This document shows, one piece after another, positions 29,105 to 38,381 of a stretch of 64,000 nt of DNA. The position numbers and the translations under genes are program-made. The notes under the pieces are model-generated. The model saw only the letters and a list, made by a program, of their open reading frames with translations, did not search any database and was not told the DNA's origin. Origin of the DNA: an uncultured Paraprevotella sp. (GTDB lineage Bacteria > Bacteroidota > Bacteroidia > Bacteroidales > Bacteroidaceae); the NCBI GenBank assembly GCA_900546665.1, contig URDY01000010.1:34144-98143 (forward strand), written 5' to 3'. Within the stretch, counting starts at the first letter, position 1; every line of letters begins with the position of its first letter.

Positions 29105-29625
29105 ATGCTGCAAAGTTAATCTCTTGGGAGAAAAATGAGTTTCGGCTGTGTTGCAGTTTTTTTCAATATGGCAACATTCATACTTTTTTTTTCGTGCAGG
29201 ATACATACGAAAAGAAATGTGTTACAAATACAAAAAACGGCTGAGAGGGAAACCTTTAAATTTGTCTTGTCAGAAAACAGATCGTTTTTGCGGCCGGACC
29301 GGCTTCTGGTAAAGGAGATCCGGACAGATGGCGACCGACATCCGTCATACGGCTTTCCGGAAATCCGGTCCGGATCCGGACTCGAACGTAATTCAGGTTT
29401 CAGACAGCAACACAGAATGAAAGCAGGGGCATGAGACGATGGATGACGGAGGCTTCCTTTCCTCGGTTTTTGCCGGACGGGGCAGTCGGTCGTTGTTTGC
29501 GGTGAGGCTTGCCGCTGGTCTTTCCCTGCGGGAGGGCATCTTGCCGGTCTTTGGCCCGCTGCCCTGAAAGACTATATGGAAAACCGCTTATATCAAATAA
29601 AAATCCGATAAATAAACTACAGGAA

Positions 29626-31734
29626 ATGAAGACAACAAAAAAGAGAATGAAAAAATCCGGCTGGGGGATGGCTCTGGCTTGTGCGCTCCTGTGTGGCAAT
29701 CCCATACAGGGGGAAGTTCTGGCAAACACTGCCGTTTCGCCGTCTTCTTCAGGCGAAGAATATGTCTATCACGGGGCAGGAAACCCTTATCTGCCCCTTT
29801 GGGAGCATCTGCCGGACGGTGAGCCGCGCGTGTTTGAGGATCCGGACCGGCCTGGACACTACCGCATCTACATCATCGGTTCACACGACTTGCGTTATGA
29901 CAGTTATTGCGGTCCGGACATCCGCATGTGGTCGGCTCCTGTCGACGACCTGTCCAGCTGGCGCGATGAAGGTCCCATCTTCACTTATGCCGTTGACGGC
30001 GAGTGGGACGTGATGTACGCCCCCGACCTGGTGGAAATCCGCCGCAAGGACGGCCGTAAGGAATATTACCTCTATCCCCACAGTCGCGGGGCAGGCCGTG
30101 AAGCGATGATTGCCCGTGGCGACCGTCCCGACGGGCCTTTTACACCCGTCAATCTGACACCGGACGGCAAGCGTACCCTGCCCGGCAGTATTCTGGGATT
30201 CGATCCCTCCATCTACGTGGAGTATGTCTCCGATCCTTCAGATCCCGATTATGAGATCGGTTTCCGTGCCTATGGTTACTGGGGATTCCAGCGCTCCATG
30301 GCCGCCCAGCTCGACCAGTCCACGATGTACTCCGTACGTCCTGGTACCGAGGTGATTCCCTATTTCATGCCGGCCGGTCTGCGTTACGGCGAGCTTCGCC
30401 AGCCCGACGTGCCTTATCCCTGCATCTGGCCGGGAGAGGATCTGGGAGCGTTCAACTTCTTCGAGGCCTCTTCCATCCGCCGCATCGGCAACAAGTACGT
30501 GACCATCTACAGCGGCTATTCCGGTCCCGACTACGGCGTGGGCAGCAGCAATTCGGCTTTGCGCTATGCCTACAGCGATTCGCCCCTCGGTCCGTGGAAG
30601 AGCGGCGGTGTGCTGGTCGACTCACGTGCACCCGAACTCAACAGCGACGGCACCCGCATCGTCACCACCAATGCCGGACACAACACTCACGGCAGTATGG
30701 AACAGATCAACGGACAATGGTACGTGTTCTACCACCGTCCGCCGCGCGGTTTCGGTTTCGCCCGTCAGGCCATGGTAGCTCCCGTGAAAGTGGTCAGTGA
30801 CGAACGCCCCGTGTCGGAAGGCGGCAAGGTGGTGATTACCGGTTACGATCCCTTTGCGCCCGAAGGCCGCCGCACCGTGGCCGACAGCCAGGGACATGAG
30901 TACCGCGGTGCTGAAGTCACTTCCGAAGGATTCCACATCTACGGCCTTCCGCCTTACGCCTATTATTCCGCCGGCATAGCCTGTTATCTTTCCGACGTGC
31001 GCCTGCAGCAGGACAGCTGGGACGTATGGGACAACGGCGCTCCTGTGGGCGGCATGCGCAACGGCCATATCGTAGGTTACAAATATTTCGGTTTCGGCGG
31101 CCTGGATGCTCCCCGCAACGGCCTGAAAGCCTTCGAAGGCACGGCCAAAGGGAACGCCACCCGTTTCAACCTCTTCCTCAAACCCCTCACGGATGAAGCC
31201 TTCAAGGTCAGTGTCTGGCTCGACGGTCCTTGGGACAATGCCGTATGGAAAGGCATCCGTCTGGGCGAGATCAGTGTGCCGGCCGGCAGTGTGCAGGAAG
31301 TGACCCGTTTCAGTCTTGACGTGTCCGCAGCCGTGGACGGTCTCGACGGCAAGCATGCCGTTTACCTGGTGGCCGAAGGTACCGGACAGGCTCCGCTGTG
31401 CGACCTCATCGGTTTGGGATTCAGCAAGAAGGGACAGACACTGGAACGTCCTCAGGTGCCGGTCGTACAGATCAAGGCAGACGGTAAGGACCTGGCCATG
31501 CCTGTCATCCCGTTGCGTTCCACATCAGCCAACGGTCTGACGGATTGCACCACCTATGAGGTACGTTGCGATGTGCCTTCGTCCGCTTCATCCATGCCCC
31601 GCCTGTCGGCCGTATCATCCGATCCGTCCGTAGCCGTCAGTGTCACCCAGGGCAGCAAAGACAAGGATGGTATGGTGAAATGTACCTACCGTGGCCAGAC
31701 CAAGACCTATCTGGTGCGTTTCAACCGTCTTTAG
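29626..31734 (+). CDS. Secreted GH43-like glycosidase with C-terminal beta domains
   Basis: The start at 29626 follows AGGAA and begins MKTTKKRMKKSGWGMALACALL, a good signal peptide; the frame is open upstream but that part is not protein-like. The 702-residue product contains a GH43-type propeller in about residues 45-400: 'VFEDPDRPGHYRIYIIGSHD', WDVMYAPDLVEI, GFDPSIYVEY, FFEASSIRRIGNKYVTIYSG (likely acid Glu). The order of acidic motifs fits GH43, but it is a divergent subfamily. A carbohydrate-binding-like sandwich (about 440-610) and a short Ig-like C-terminus follow. It has its own transcript, isolated from the upstream run by about 1 kb, and converges on the minus-strand GH30-GH43 gene. 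It has unusually frequent C-ending codons. Substrate is presumed to be arabinoxylan from the setting only. Confidence 0.85.
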   Translation: MKTTKKRMKKSGWGMALACALLCGNPIQGEVLANTAVSPSSSGEEYVYHGAGNPYLPLWEHLPDGEPRVFEDPDRPGHYRIYIIGSHDLRYDSYCGPDIRMWSAPVDDLSSWRDEGPIFTYAVDGEWDVMYAPDLVEIRRKDGRKEYYLYPHSRGAGREAMIARGDRPDGPFTPVNLTPDGKRTLPGSILGFDPSIYVEYVSDPSDPDYEIGFRAYGYWGFQRSMAAQLDQSTMYSVRPGTEVIPYFMPAGLRYGELRQPDVPYPCIWPGEDLGAFNFFEASSIRRIGNKYVTIYSGYSGPDYGVGSSNSALRYAYSDSPLGPWKSGGVLVDSRAPELNSDGTRIVTTNAGHNTHGSMEQINGQWYVFYHRPPRGFGFARQAMVAPVKVVSDERPVSEGGKVVITGYDPFAPEGRRTVADSQGHEYRGAEVTSEGFHIYGLPPYAYYSAGIACYLSDVRLQQDSWDVWDNGAPVGGMRNGHIVGYKYFGFGGLDAPRNGLKAFEGTAKGNATRFNLFLKPLTDEAFKVSVWLDGPWDNAVWKGIRLGEISVPAGSVQEVTRFSLDVSAAVDGLDGKHAVYLVAEGTGQAPLCDLIGLGFSKKGQTLERPQVPVVQIKADGKDLAMPVIPLRSTSANGLTDCTTYEVRCDVPSSASSMPRLSAVSSDPSVAVSVTQGSKDKDGMVKCTYRGQTKTYLVRFNRL

Positions 31735-32315
31735 GTCTGTGGACATCCGGTTGCCATCCGGTCAGTGATGACACCTTGTCTTCTGCCTGAGACCGGTCGG
31801 GACAGACCGTACGGATTCAGCATACCAATGGCTTTTGATCCTCCTGCCGCATGCCCTGCCTTTTCCTGGTACGGTGTCGGCAGGAGGATTCCTTTTAACG
31901 GAAACGGCGTCTGAAAACAGACACAGACCGTACCCGTGCTCCCTGTCCGTCAAGCCCGGTTTTACATGAAAACGAGGGCGACTCAAAACCCGATTCCGGG
32001 AAACATGAACTTATCATTCGAAAACCCGGCATCCCCCTGAAAGAATAAAGAAAGGGCCGTATCATGACTCCATGCAGAGTCTGATACGGCCCTTTTATTT
32101 GATACGGCCTTTTGGGATGCGACCGTCGCGACCTGTCACTCAGGAGGAATGTCCATGCCGGTTTTTGACCTGTTCTTTTCATTCCGATGGAAAAGCCCGG
32201 CAAGTGCAGCCGACGTCCGGCCTTTGTCACTCCTTCCCCCGCTTTTCCGTCACTGCGGGCAGGTCTTTTCCTGATCCGTCACCGTAACGGATCAGGTCCC
32301 GCCGGACCGGCAGTT
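31735..32315. other. Convergent intergenic region
   Basis: No gene is seen here. The region holds two hairpins: a 13-bp stem with long loop (31837-31849 with 31878-31890, then CCTTTT) that could end the plus-strand GH43 transcript, and a shared bidirectional terminator at 32051-32100. Confidence 0.55.
32051..32100. terminator. Bidirectional terminator between converging genes
   Basis: A 14-bp stem (32051-32064 with 32082-32095) has TTTTATTT on the plus side and TTTCTTTATTCTTT on the minus side, so it can stop both the 29626 GH43 transcript and the minus-strand GH30-GH43 transcript. Confidence 0.8.
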
Positions 32316-35207
32316 TCAATCCATGGTGTTGATGGTACGGGTCACCGTTGTGCCGTCCTCATACCGGGTCTTGACAATGAAAGGCCCTTTATCCGGTTTT
32401 TCTCCGACCCTGACACCCGACATCAGGTAATATTCCTCTTCCGTTACGGTACCGTGTCCGGCCATTCCGGTTTCGTTCACACCGGTTCCTTTCTTTTGGG
32501 TGAACTGCCAGGAGTCGAATTCAACTCCCTCCTTGCTTTCAATCATGAAATAAAGGTCGTGTACGCCCGTCACGTTTTGCCCGCACTCCGCTTCCAACGT
32601 GGCCCATCCGCTTTCGTCGAATGCCAGTGCGGCCAGAGGCTGTGCGCCCAGACTGTCGGTGCAGACGCTGAACTGTCCTTTGCCGCGCAGCCGCATCTTC
32701 AGCGTCGCCGTGCCGTCGTTGCCGAACTGCACCCCCTTCACCATCGTCCAGGCCTTGCCGGTTGTAGTCTTCAGGTAAGCCGTAGATACGGCTGCGCCGT
32801 CAGTTTCAGGCCGGGTTCCCCACGTGTTGCAGAGCGATTCCGCCTGTTGCCGGTCATAGGCATCGGGGCGTGCGGCCGTGAGTTGCAAGGTGCCGCCGGC
32901 ACTCACCTCCACGGGCGAGATCCTTTGCGAGCGCTCCACGACTGTCGCCCGGGCCGCCGCGATGTTATGATAACGGCCGCTGATCCCCATCATCTGTTCC
33001 AGTGCTCCTGTCTGGTACACGAGATAATACGTCGAGCCGAATTTCAGGATCGAAGCCCTGTTGCCGCTGTCCGGATAGCCCTTTTCCGCCGGATTGGCCA
33101 GATACGTCCCGCGGTAGTCCCAGCTGCCGCTTTCGAGCGGCTGGCCTGAAACCAAGTAACAGACACACTTTTCGCCCGGAGCTTCCAGAGAACTGCCATA
33201 CGACGGCCAGTCCGTGCGTGCGCCGCTGCCCGTGGTGTAGGAAAATACCAGTTTGCCCCCCATCAGCGTCAGTCGGTTGCCCCCCTCATGATAAGGTGCT
33301 GGGATATCCGCTGTTTCGCCTTCCGTTGCGGTCAGACTGTCGGCCAGCCGGATGATACAGGCCTTTCCGGCCTGAGGATCCGTTTCGTCGGCCTTTCCCC
33401 CTCCGAAAGCCATCCAGGCCGCGCCCTTGCTGTCGAAAGCCGTGCCGATGCCCGCTTCCAGTCCCGTGTATCCCGTCAGCAGGTCCTTTCCTAGCGGATC
33501 GGTCCAAGGCCCTTCGGGCGAAGTGGCCGTCACGACGCTGATGCCCTTTCCGCTGTTGGCAAAATAAAGATAGAAATGTGTCAGGCCGTCATCCTCCGTC
33601 CGCGCGAGTACGGATGGAGCAGCCGCCCAGGCGACGCGTCCGCCGCACACCGCCTTCAGGTCGATGATGCCATGCCAGGTCCAGTTCACCATGTCGGCCG
33701 TCGACATCACCGTCAGTGACGAGATCCGTTTGCCGTCGCTGCCCTCCATGCCGTCTGTCGCATCGAAAGCCTGCTGTTCGTTGGTCGCAAACACATAAAG
33801 CCGTCCGTCGTGGGACAGGGCAGCCGGATCGCCGCAGAATCCGGTCGGGAACAGCGGGTTCGTCTCTCCGGCCGTTTTCCATATTGCCGGTTGGCCGGCT
33901 TCCGGAACGGGTTCCGAGGCGTTTTCCTCATTCCGGGTGAATATCAGCGTATACAGAGCCTGCGGCCGCAGTTCCACAACGGGCGAGGTCAGTCCCTTAC
34001 ACCTGTCGGTCAGCGAAGACCGCATGAAACTTCTTGTTTCGTTGGTCATGACGGCGGCCGCCTGCCGGCATTCGAAAGGCAGGTCCACCTTCAGCCGGAC
34101 GCTGTCGGCCGAACGGTTGAGCACGAACAGACAGAGCGTGTCGCCCGCCGCGTTCAGATAAGCCGACCCCTCCGGCTTTGCACCCTTTTCGGCCGTAAAC
34201 ACCATCTTCACGCGGTCCTTGCCGGTGGCAAAGTGCGCATAATGCCCCATGACGTAAGCCATTTTGCTCAGGAACGCCGGATTGCCTCCGCCGGTTCCGT
34301 CGCCGAACATGTGGTCCACCATATTATAATAGACATAAGCGCTGAACCCCGCCCTCAGGCACGAATCGATCTGTGAGGCAAACCCGCAGGCATCCTCCCA
34401 CGTGCCCGTCTGTCCCTCGTCGAAGATATATTCCGTCATCCACATCGGGCGTCCCGTGAGCCCCGTCACATAGTTCACGTAAGTCATGTCGTTCACCCCG
34501 TAGATATGGTTGCCCCATACGTCCGTGTTGCGCCTGACGGCCGCCGAGCGCACCAGTTCGCGGTTATACTTGTGGCTGTCCCATCCGAAGCATTCCGGTG
34601 CCATCACCATGCACGACGGGTCGATCAGTCTCCGGGCCGCCCCGATCATCTGCGTCATCTCCTGCACGCTGTAGAGACATCCCTCGTAGTCGGGGTCGTA
34701 GTCACATTCGTTCTGTATGGAGATCATGTCGACGGGCGCTCCCTGCTGCGCCATGTGTTGTCGGTACCTTTCGAGCCATCGGGCATACGCCTCGATGCTG
34801 TCCGTGCGGATATGACCGTGTATGGACGACTGCCCCCACGTCTGTGTGGCTCCCGTCTTGAAGCGGTAGGGAGGCGTCCAGGGTGTGGCAAAGATGAATG
34901 CCCCCCTTTGGCGCGCCCATCTGACCGGATTGGTGTAACCGTTCCAGTTGCTTTCATCCGGGGCTATGCGTATGCGCATGATGTTGTAACGCATGCCGTC
35001 GCGTCCCCAAAGCATGTCCACCATTTTTTCGTTGTAGACGTCCACCCACTGGCCGTTCATGCCGCAGCCCCCGAATCCATCGATGTGCTGCGCGCGTTCG
35101 GCGGTGCGGATATCCGCTGTGGCTTCCGTGTGGTCAGCCAGTGCCGGCAGACCGTTTGCGGCCGCCAGGGCCGCCAAGGATACAGAAAGTAAGATCTGAT
35201 GTTTCAT
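32316..35207 (-). CDS. Bifunctional secreted enzyme, GH30 xylanase-type plus GH43 plus CBM6-like domain
   Basis: The 963-residue protein has a signal peptide (to about ALAD, residue 25), then a GH30 barrel with side beta-domain (about 30-430): HIDGFGGCGMNGQWVD, likely acid/base Glu167 in SIQNECDYDPDYEG and nucleophile Glu259 in MWMTEYIFDE, spaced as usual for the family. A GH43-like propeller follows (about 445-790: FCGDPAALSHDGRLYVFATN, MSTADMVNWTWHG, WAAAPSVLAR). The protein then has a CBM6-like sandwich (about 810-910), and a tail ending GPFIVKTRYEDG of the kind found on Bacteroidales surface or exported proteins. GH30 members of this kind are glucuronoxylanases or related endo-/exo-xylanases. 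Linking backbone cutting and debranching in one chain is unusual. It follows GH115 by 101 bases on the same strand. Confidence 0.9.
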   Translation of the reverse strand: MKHQILLSVSLAALAAANGLPALADHTEATADIRTAERAQHIDGFGGCGMNGQWVDVYNEKMVDMLWGRDGMRYNIMRIRIAPDESNWNGYTNPVRWARQRGAFIFATPWTPPYRFKTGATQTWGQSSIHGHIRTDSIEAYARWLERYRQHMAQQGAPVDMISIQNECDYDPDYEGCLYSVQEMTQMIGAARRLIDPSCMVMAPECFGWDSHKYNRELVRSAAVRRNTDVWGNHIYGVNDMTYVNYVTGLTGRPMWMTEYIFDEGQTGTWEDACGFASQIDSCLRAGFSAYVYYNMVDHMFGDGTGGGNPAFLSKMAYVMGHYAHFATGKDRVKMVFTAEKGAKPEGSAYLNAAGDTLCLFVLNRSADSVRLKVDLPFECRQAAAVMTNETRSFMRSSLTDRCKGLTSPVVELRPQALYTLIFTRNEENASEPVPEAGQPAIWKTAGETNPLFPTGFCGDPAALSHDGRLYVFATNEQQAFDATDGMEGSDGKRISSLTVMSTADMVNWTWHGIIDLKAVCGGRVAWAAAPSVLARTEDDGLTHFYLYFANSGKGISVVTATSPEGPWTDPLGKDLLTGYTGLEAGIGTAFDSKGAAWMAFGGGKADETDPQAGKACIIRLADSLTATEGETADIPAPYHEGGNRLTLMGGKLVFSYTTGSGARTDWPSYGSSLEAPGEKCVCYLVSGQPLESGSWDYRGTYLANPAEKGYPDSGNRASILKFGSTYYLVYQTGALEQMMGISGRYHNIAAARATVVERSQRISPVEVSAGGTLQLTAARPDAYDRQQAESLCNTWGTRPETDGAAVSTAYLKTTTGKAWTMVKGVQFGNDGTATLKMRLRGKGQFSVCTDSLGAQPLAALAFDESGWATLEAECGQNVTGVHDLYFMIESKEGVEFDSWQFTQKKGTGVNETGMAGHGTVTEEEYYLMSGVRVGEKPDKGPFIVKTRYEDGTTVTRTINTMD

Positions 35208-35308
35208 GTCGGTTGAAGATTTAAGGAAAGGCGGCTGCCCCGCTGTTCGTCCGGGAAACCGCCGTGTGATGTTTTTTCAGTATGATGTCCGGGCTGCCGT
35301 CAGGGGCG

Positions 35309-37861
35309 TCAGCGGGGCAGTCTTCTGCAAGGCGATTCCTGCATGAAAAGGTACGACGGGCTGTAGCCGCCATAGTCCACGACTATTTTCTCCAGTACCG
35401 TGCCCGGTTCGACGGGACGGAACACCAGTGTGTGCCAGCCCTCTGCATCAGCTTCCGGCAGGGCTATCCTGACCGTCTTTTCGATGACCCTCCGTGCCAC
35501 GGTAGGATAATATACCGTATAGACATTTTCCGGCCTTTCGTTCAGGTTATGGTTGAAGTTGACCGTTTCCTGCGCGCCTCCTTCGAACCCTATCCTGTAG
35601 CGGTGGCCTTCAGGACGGAAGCAGGCCAGTGTGGAGCGCACAACGACATGCACGGTGGCCGAGTCCGTTCCCTCCGGCAGCCTGAGACGGTACTTCAGTG
35701 CCGCCCCCTCCGCTTTCCGGTCGTACGGCCGCAGCGCCATGCCGCCCAAAGTCCTTCCTATGCCCGCGATAAACGTCCACTGCGTGCCCTCTGTGGGTAC
35801 AGCTTCGAAATAATGTGGAGCCTCCATGGCCGCGTATCCGCCTTCGGGCATGAACACGTATCCTCCGTTCCTGTCCGTATCTTCCACCCGTCTGGTGGCC
35901 GGACAGATGTCCTTTTTGAAACTGTCGTTCCACGACGTGTATCCGATGTGCTTCTGGATCATCATCCCGTTCCATTTTCCGCCCGCGATGTCGCGGTTGT
36001 ATTCCCTGCAGAGCATCGAGTCGAGCCTGAAGGCCTCTTCCACACGGTCCGCCCAAATGTTGGCTTCCGGCATGTTCATCTTGGCCAGATGCAGATTCAT
36101 GGCCTGCGCGTGATACATGCGGTAGAGGTTGGCCATGGCCTGTATGGGGAAGAGAACGAGCTGGCGATACGTGTCGCGCCGCTGTGCCTCCATGTGGTTA
36201 TACAGCCTGAGCGCGTCAGCTTCCAGTGCGGTATATTCGGCGCAGACGCGGTCCCACTCCCCGTTTTCCAGGTTGTAGGTGCGGTGGTCGAGCATTTCCG
36301 GTGTCACCCTGCCGTTGAAACGGGCATATTCGGTAAGCAGTCTGGCTGCCTCGCTTGCATGTTCGCTGCCCAGCGTCTCGCTGCAGAATCTCTCGGCATG
36401 TTGTGGCAGGTTGTCCGCCGTAAACTGCCTCGGGTTCCATGCCATGTCGAGGAAGAGCGTGATGGGATATTCCATCGGCTTGAGATCGCCCACGTTGAGA
36501 ATCCATATCCTGTCGATTCCCGCTTCATAGGCCAGGTCGAGCTGTTCCCACATGTGGGCCGGCGGCGTGCAGTTGAGCCATTTGGAGTTGCGCGGTGCGC
36601 CCACATAGTCCACGTGATAATAGATGCCCCATCCGCCGGGATGCTTCCTTTCTTTGGCGTTGGGTACCCGGCAGACATTGCCCCAGTTGTCGTCGCAGAG
36701 AAGCATGGTGACATCATCGGGCACCTTCATGCCCGCCTCATAATACTGCATGACTTCTTTGTAAAGCGCCCACACCTGCGGTGTCTTGTCCGCTGGTCGT
36801 CCGGTCACCTCTCTGATGATTTTCCGTTGGTCGCGCACGATTTCCTCCAGCAGTTCCACGTCCGTCTTGTCGCTCATCGCCTCGTCTCCGTCGCCCCTCA
36901 TGCCGATAGTGACCAGATCCTCGGTGTCCTTTATGCGTTCGATGCCATATCTGAAGAAATTGCGGATGGTATCCCTGTTGGTGCGGTAGTTCCATGCCCC
37001 GAACTGTTTTCTCCTCCGCACCCATTCCTGGTGGTTGCGTCCCATCGGCTCATGGTGCGAGGTCCCCACGATGATGCCCATGTCCTGTGCCGTGCGGCTG
37101 TTGAGCGGATCATCCTCATAGAAGGCCCAGCTCCACATGGCCGGCCAGATGAAGTTACCCTTCAGCCGGAGAATCAGTTCGAAACCCCGTTCATAGAACC
37201 GGTGTCCGCCCGGCGGGTTGCCGAACGTGTTGGCTGCCCAGGTGGTCAGGCACGGCGCCTCGTCGTTGAGGAAGATTCCGCGGTAACGCACGGCCGGTTC
37301 GCCATCCGTGAAGGTGCCCGGCAGGATGCTGATCTGCTGTTGCTTTTGTGTCGGTACGTCTGCCCACCACCACCACGGACTCACCCCCATCTGCCGGGAA
37401 AGTTCGTATATGCCATAGATGGTTCCCCGTTGGTCGGAACCGGCAATAACTACTTTCCGTCCGTGTTGAGGTGAGTTGACCGTGCAGACAACGAAAGCCT
37501 CGCGTTTGCCCTTGAGCAGTTTGCCGTCTATGAGTCCCTGCCGGATATACTGGCGTATGAGATCGCTCCGGTCCATTGATCCCACGATGATTTGCACTTC
37601 GTCATCGTCAGCCTGTTGTTCCAGACCGGCTTTTTGTCCAGTGACTCTCATGAAGTCATCTGCCAGCGAGCGGGCCGCTATGGTTACGCCTTTGAATTCG
37701 TCCGGATCGACGACGATATCAGCCGTCTGTCCGTTCTGGCATATCGGTACGGCATTGTCCTTTATGCCGAATCTGACGAACTGTTCGGCCGCGAGACTGT
37801 GGACAGGAATGGCCATGACGGCCAAAGCCAGTGTCTTGAAAGTGTTGGTTATCGTTTTCAT
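35309..37861 (-). CDS. Secreted GH115 alpha-glucuronidase, copy 2
   Basis: The 850-residue protein has a signal peptide (to about LAAE, residue 26) and the GH115 domains: AGSDQRGTIYGIYELSRQMG, RGIFLNDEAPCLTTWAANTFG, GTSHHEPMGRNHQEW, GMRGDGDEAMSDK, WILNVGDLKPMEYP, and the C-terminal beta-sandwich ending SPSYLFMQESPCRR. It removes glucuronic acid side chains from xylan. Compared with copy 1 it shares all main motifs yet many substitutions, including WWWWADVP for WYWWADVP, so the copies are old paralogs with possibly different preferences. It is the first gene of a two-gene minus-strand operon with the GH30-GH43 gene. A promoter box lies at 37933-37940. Confidence 0.96.
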   Translation of the reverse strand: MKTITNTFKTLALAVMAIPVHSLAAEQFVRFGIKDNAVPICQNGQTADIVVDPDEFKGVTIAARSLADDFMRVTGQKAGLEQQADDDEVQIIVGSMDRSDLIRQYIRQGLIDGKLLKGKREAFVVCTVNSPQHGRKVVIAGSDQRGTIYGIYELSRQMGVSPWWWWADVPTQKQQQISILPGTFTDGEPAVRYRGIFLNDEAPCLTTWAANTFGNPPGGHRFYERGFELILRLKGNFIWPAMWSWAFYEDDPLNSRTAQDMGIIVGTSHHEPMGRNHQEWVRRRKQFGAWNYRTNRDTIRNFFRYGIERIKDTEDLVTIGMRGDGDEAMSDKTDVELLEEIVRDQRKIIREVTGRPADKTPQVWALYKEVMQYYEAGMKVPDDVTMLLCDDNWGNVCRVPNAKERKHPGGWGIYYHVDYVGAPRNSKWLNCTPPAHMWEQLDLAYEAGIDRIWILNVGDLKPMEYPITLFLDMAWNPRQFTADNLPQHAERFCSETLGSEHASEAARLLTEYARFNGRVTPEMLDHRTYNLENGEWDRVCAEYTALEADALRLYNHMEAQRRDTYRQLVLFPIQAMANLYRMYHAQAMNLHLAKMNMPEANIWADRVEEAFRLDSMLCREYNRDIAGGKWNGMMIQKHIGYTSWNDSFKKDICPATRRVEDTDRNGGYVFMPEGGYAAMEAPHYFEAVPTEGTQWTFIAGIGRTLGGMALRPYDRKAEGAALKYRLRLPEGTDSATVHVVVRSTLACFRPEGHRYRIGFEGGAQETVNFNHNLNERPENVYTVYYPTVARRVIEKTVRIALPEADAEGWHTLVFRPVEPGTVLEKIVVDYGGYSPSYLFMQESPCRRLPR

Positions 37862-37932
37862 GGTCTTATTTTAATAAAAAATGAATAGTCCGCATCTGCC
37901 GTTTCGGATCAAGGAACGGATATGATCCGATA

Positions 37933-37940
37933 CAAAGTTA
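37933..37940 (-). promoter_or_regulatory. Candidate -7 box for the GH115/GH30-GH43 operon
   Basis: TAACTTTG on the minus strand lies 72 bases before the GH115 start codon at 37861. The -33 position lacks TTTG, as is common for promoters that need an activator. The adjacent inverted repeat at 37952-37968 is a possible regulator site. Confidence 0.5.
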
Positions 37941-38205
37941 ATACATATTCCGTCAGGTTATTTCTGACAGGATATGAGATGTTTGCCCGTCCGTTTCATG
38001 ACTTTTGACCATGTAATATTTATTTTCTCTCATGTAACATATCCTGCTTTTTCGGTTTCCGGAGGCCGGTAAAGGTATCCCTGTAAGATGAGGAAATGGT
38101 ATTTCATGCCAGACAGGCGGAGACATACTGTTCGTGCCCTTGCAAGTACGTCCGGACCGGAACCATTCAGGAGAGATGCTCCGTTCGGTGGTTTTATGAC
38201 AGGAT

Positions 38206-38256
38206 AAAAAAACGCCCGTTTCAGCCTCTCTGTGAACAGAGCCATGCTGAAACGGG
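38206..38256 (-). terminator. Intrinsic terminator of the GH2 gene
   Basis: On the minus strand an 11-bp perfect stem (38256-38246 with 38225-38215) with an inner CTCTG/CAGAG stem is followed by CG and seven T (38212-38206). Confidence 0.85.
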
Positions 38257-38272
38257 AGAATTCAGAATAAAG

Positions 38273-38298
38273 CGGAGTGCCGTCCGGACGGCACTCCG
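38273..38298. repeat. Perfect 26-bp palindrome
   Basis: Bases 38273-38285 are the exact reverse complement of 38286-38298. It sits between the GH2 stop codon and its terminator and has no loop, so it could act as a protein-binding site or a cruciform or RNA hairpin. Confidence 0.7.
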
Positions 38299-38381
38299 GC
38301 AGACGATTCAGACATCCGTCCTGATGACAAACGGCCGAAATGTGTCTGTTATTGCGGGCAGGGATGCCGGTACCGTTCTTG

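Larger units (their letters stand above)
28573..29625. other. Long gene-poor region with several structured elements
   Basis: About 1 kb without a supported gene. It contains the terminator at 28675-28717, a very stable nested hairpin at 28887-28962, a hairpin flanked by two copies of CATTAACCTAAT (29010-29087), a minus-strand TAACTTTG box at 29111-29118 and a plus-strand TAAATTTG box at 29257-29264. A 99-residue frame at 29135-29434 has no recognisable features and I do not call it. The sequence after 29280 is GC-rich with repeated CCGGA/CCGGT words. Confidence 0.5.
37862..38381. other. Intergenic region with promoter, terminator and a 26-bp palindrome
   Basis: The gap holds the minus-strand promoter box of the GH115 operon (37933-37940), an inverted repeat GTCAG-7-CTGAC just upstream of it (37952-37968) that could be an operator, the GH2 terminator (38206-38256) and a perfect palindrome (38273-38298). 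No gene is seen. Confidence 0.55.

Noticed and set aside
29135..29434. 99-residue frame in the gene-poor region
   Set aside because: It has no ribosome-binding site, no domain features and biased, low-complexity sequence at the end. It is probably chance.
35282..37474. 730-residue open frame on the plus strand
   Set aside because: It is antisense to the GH115 gene, lacks a signal or domain pattern and is full of His/Pro/Arg-rich text typical of reading a G/C-ending-codon gene backwards.
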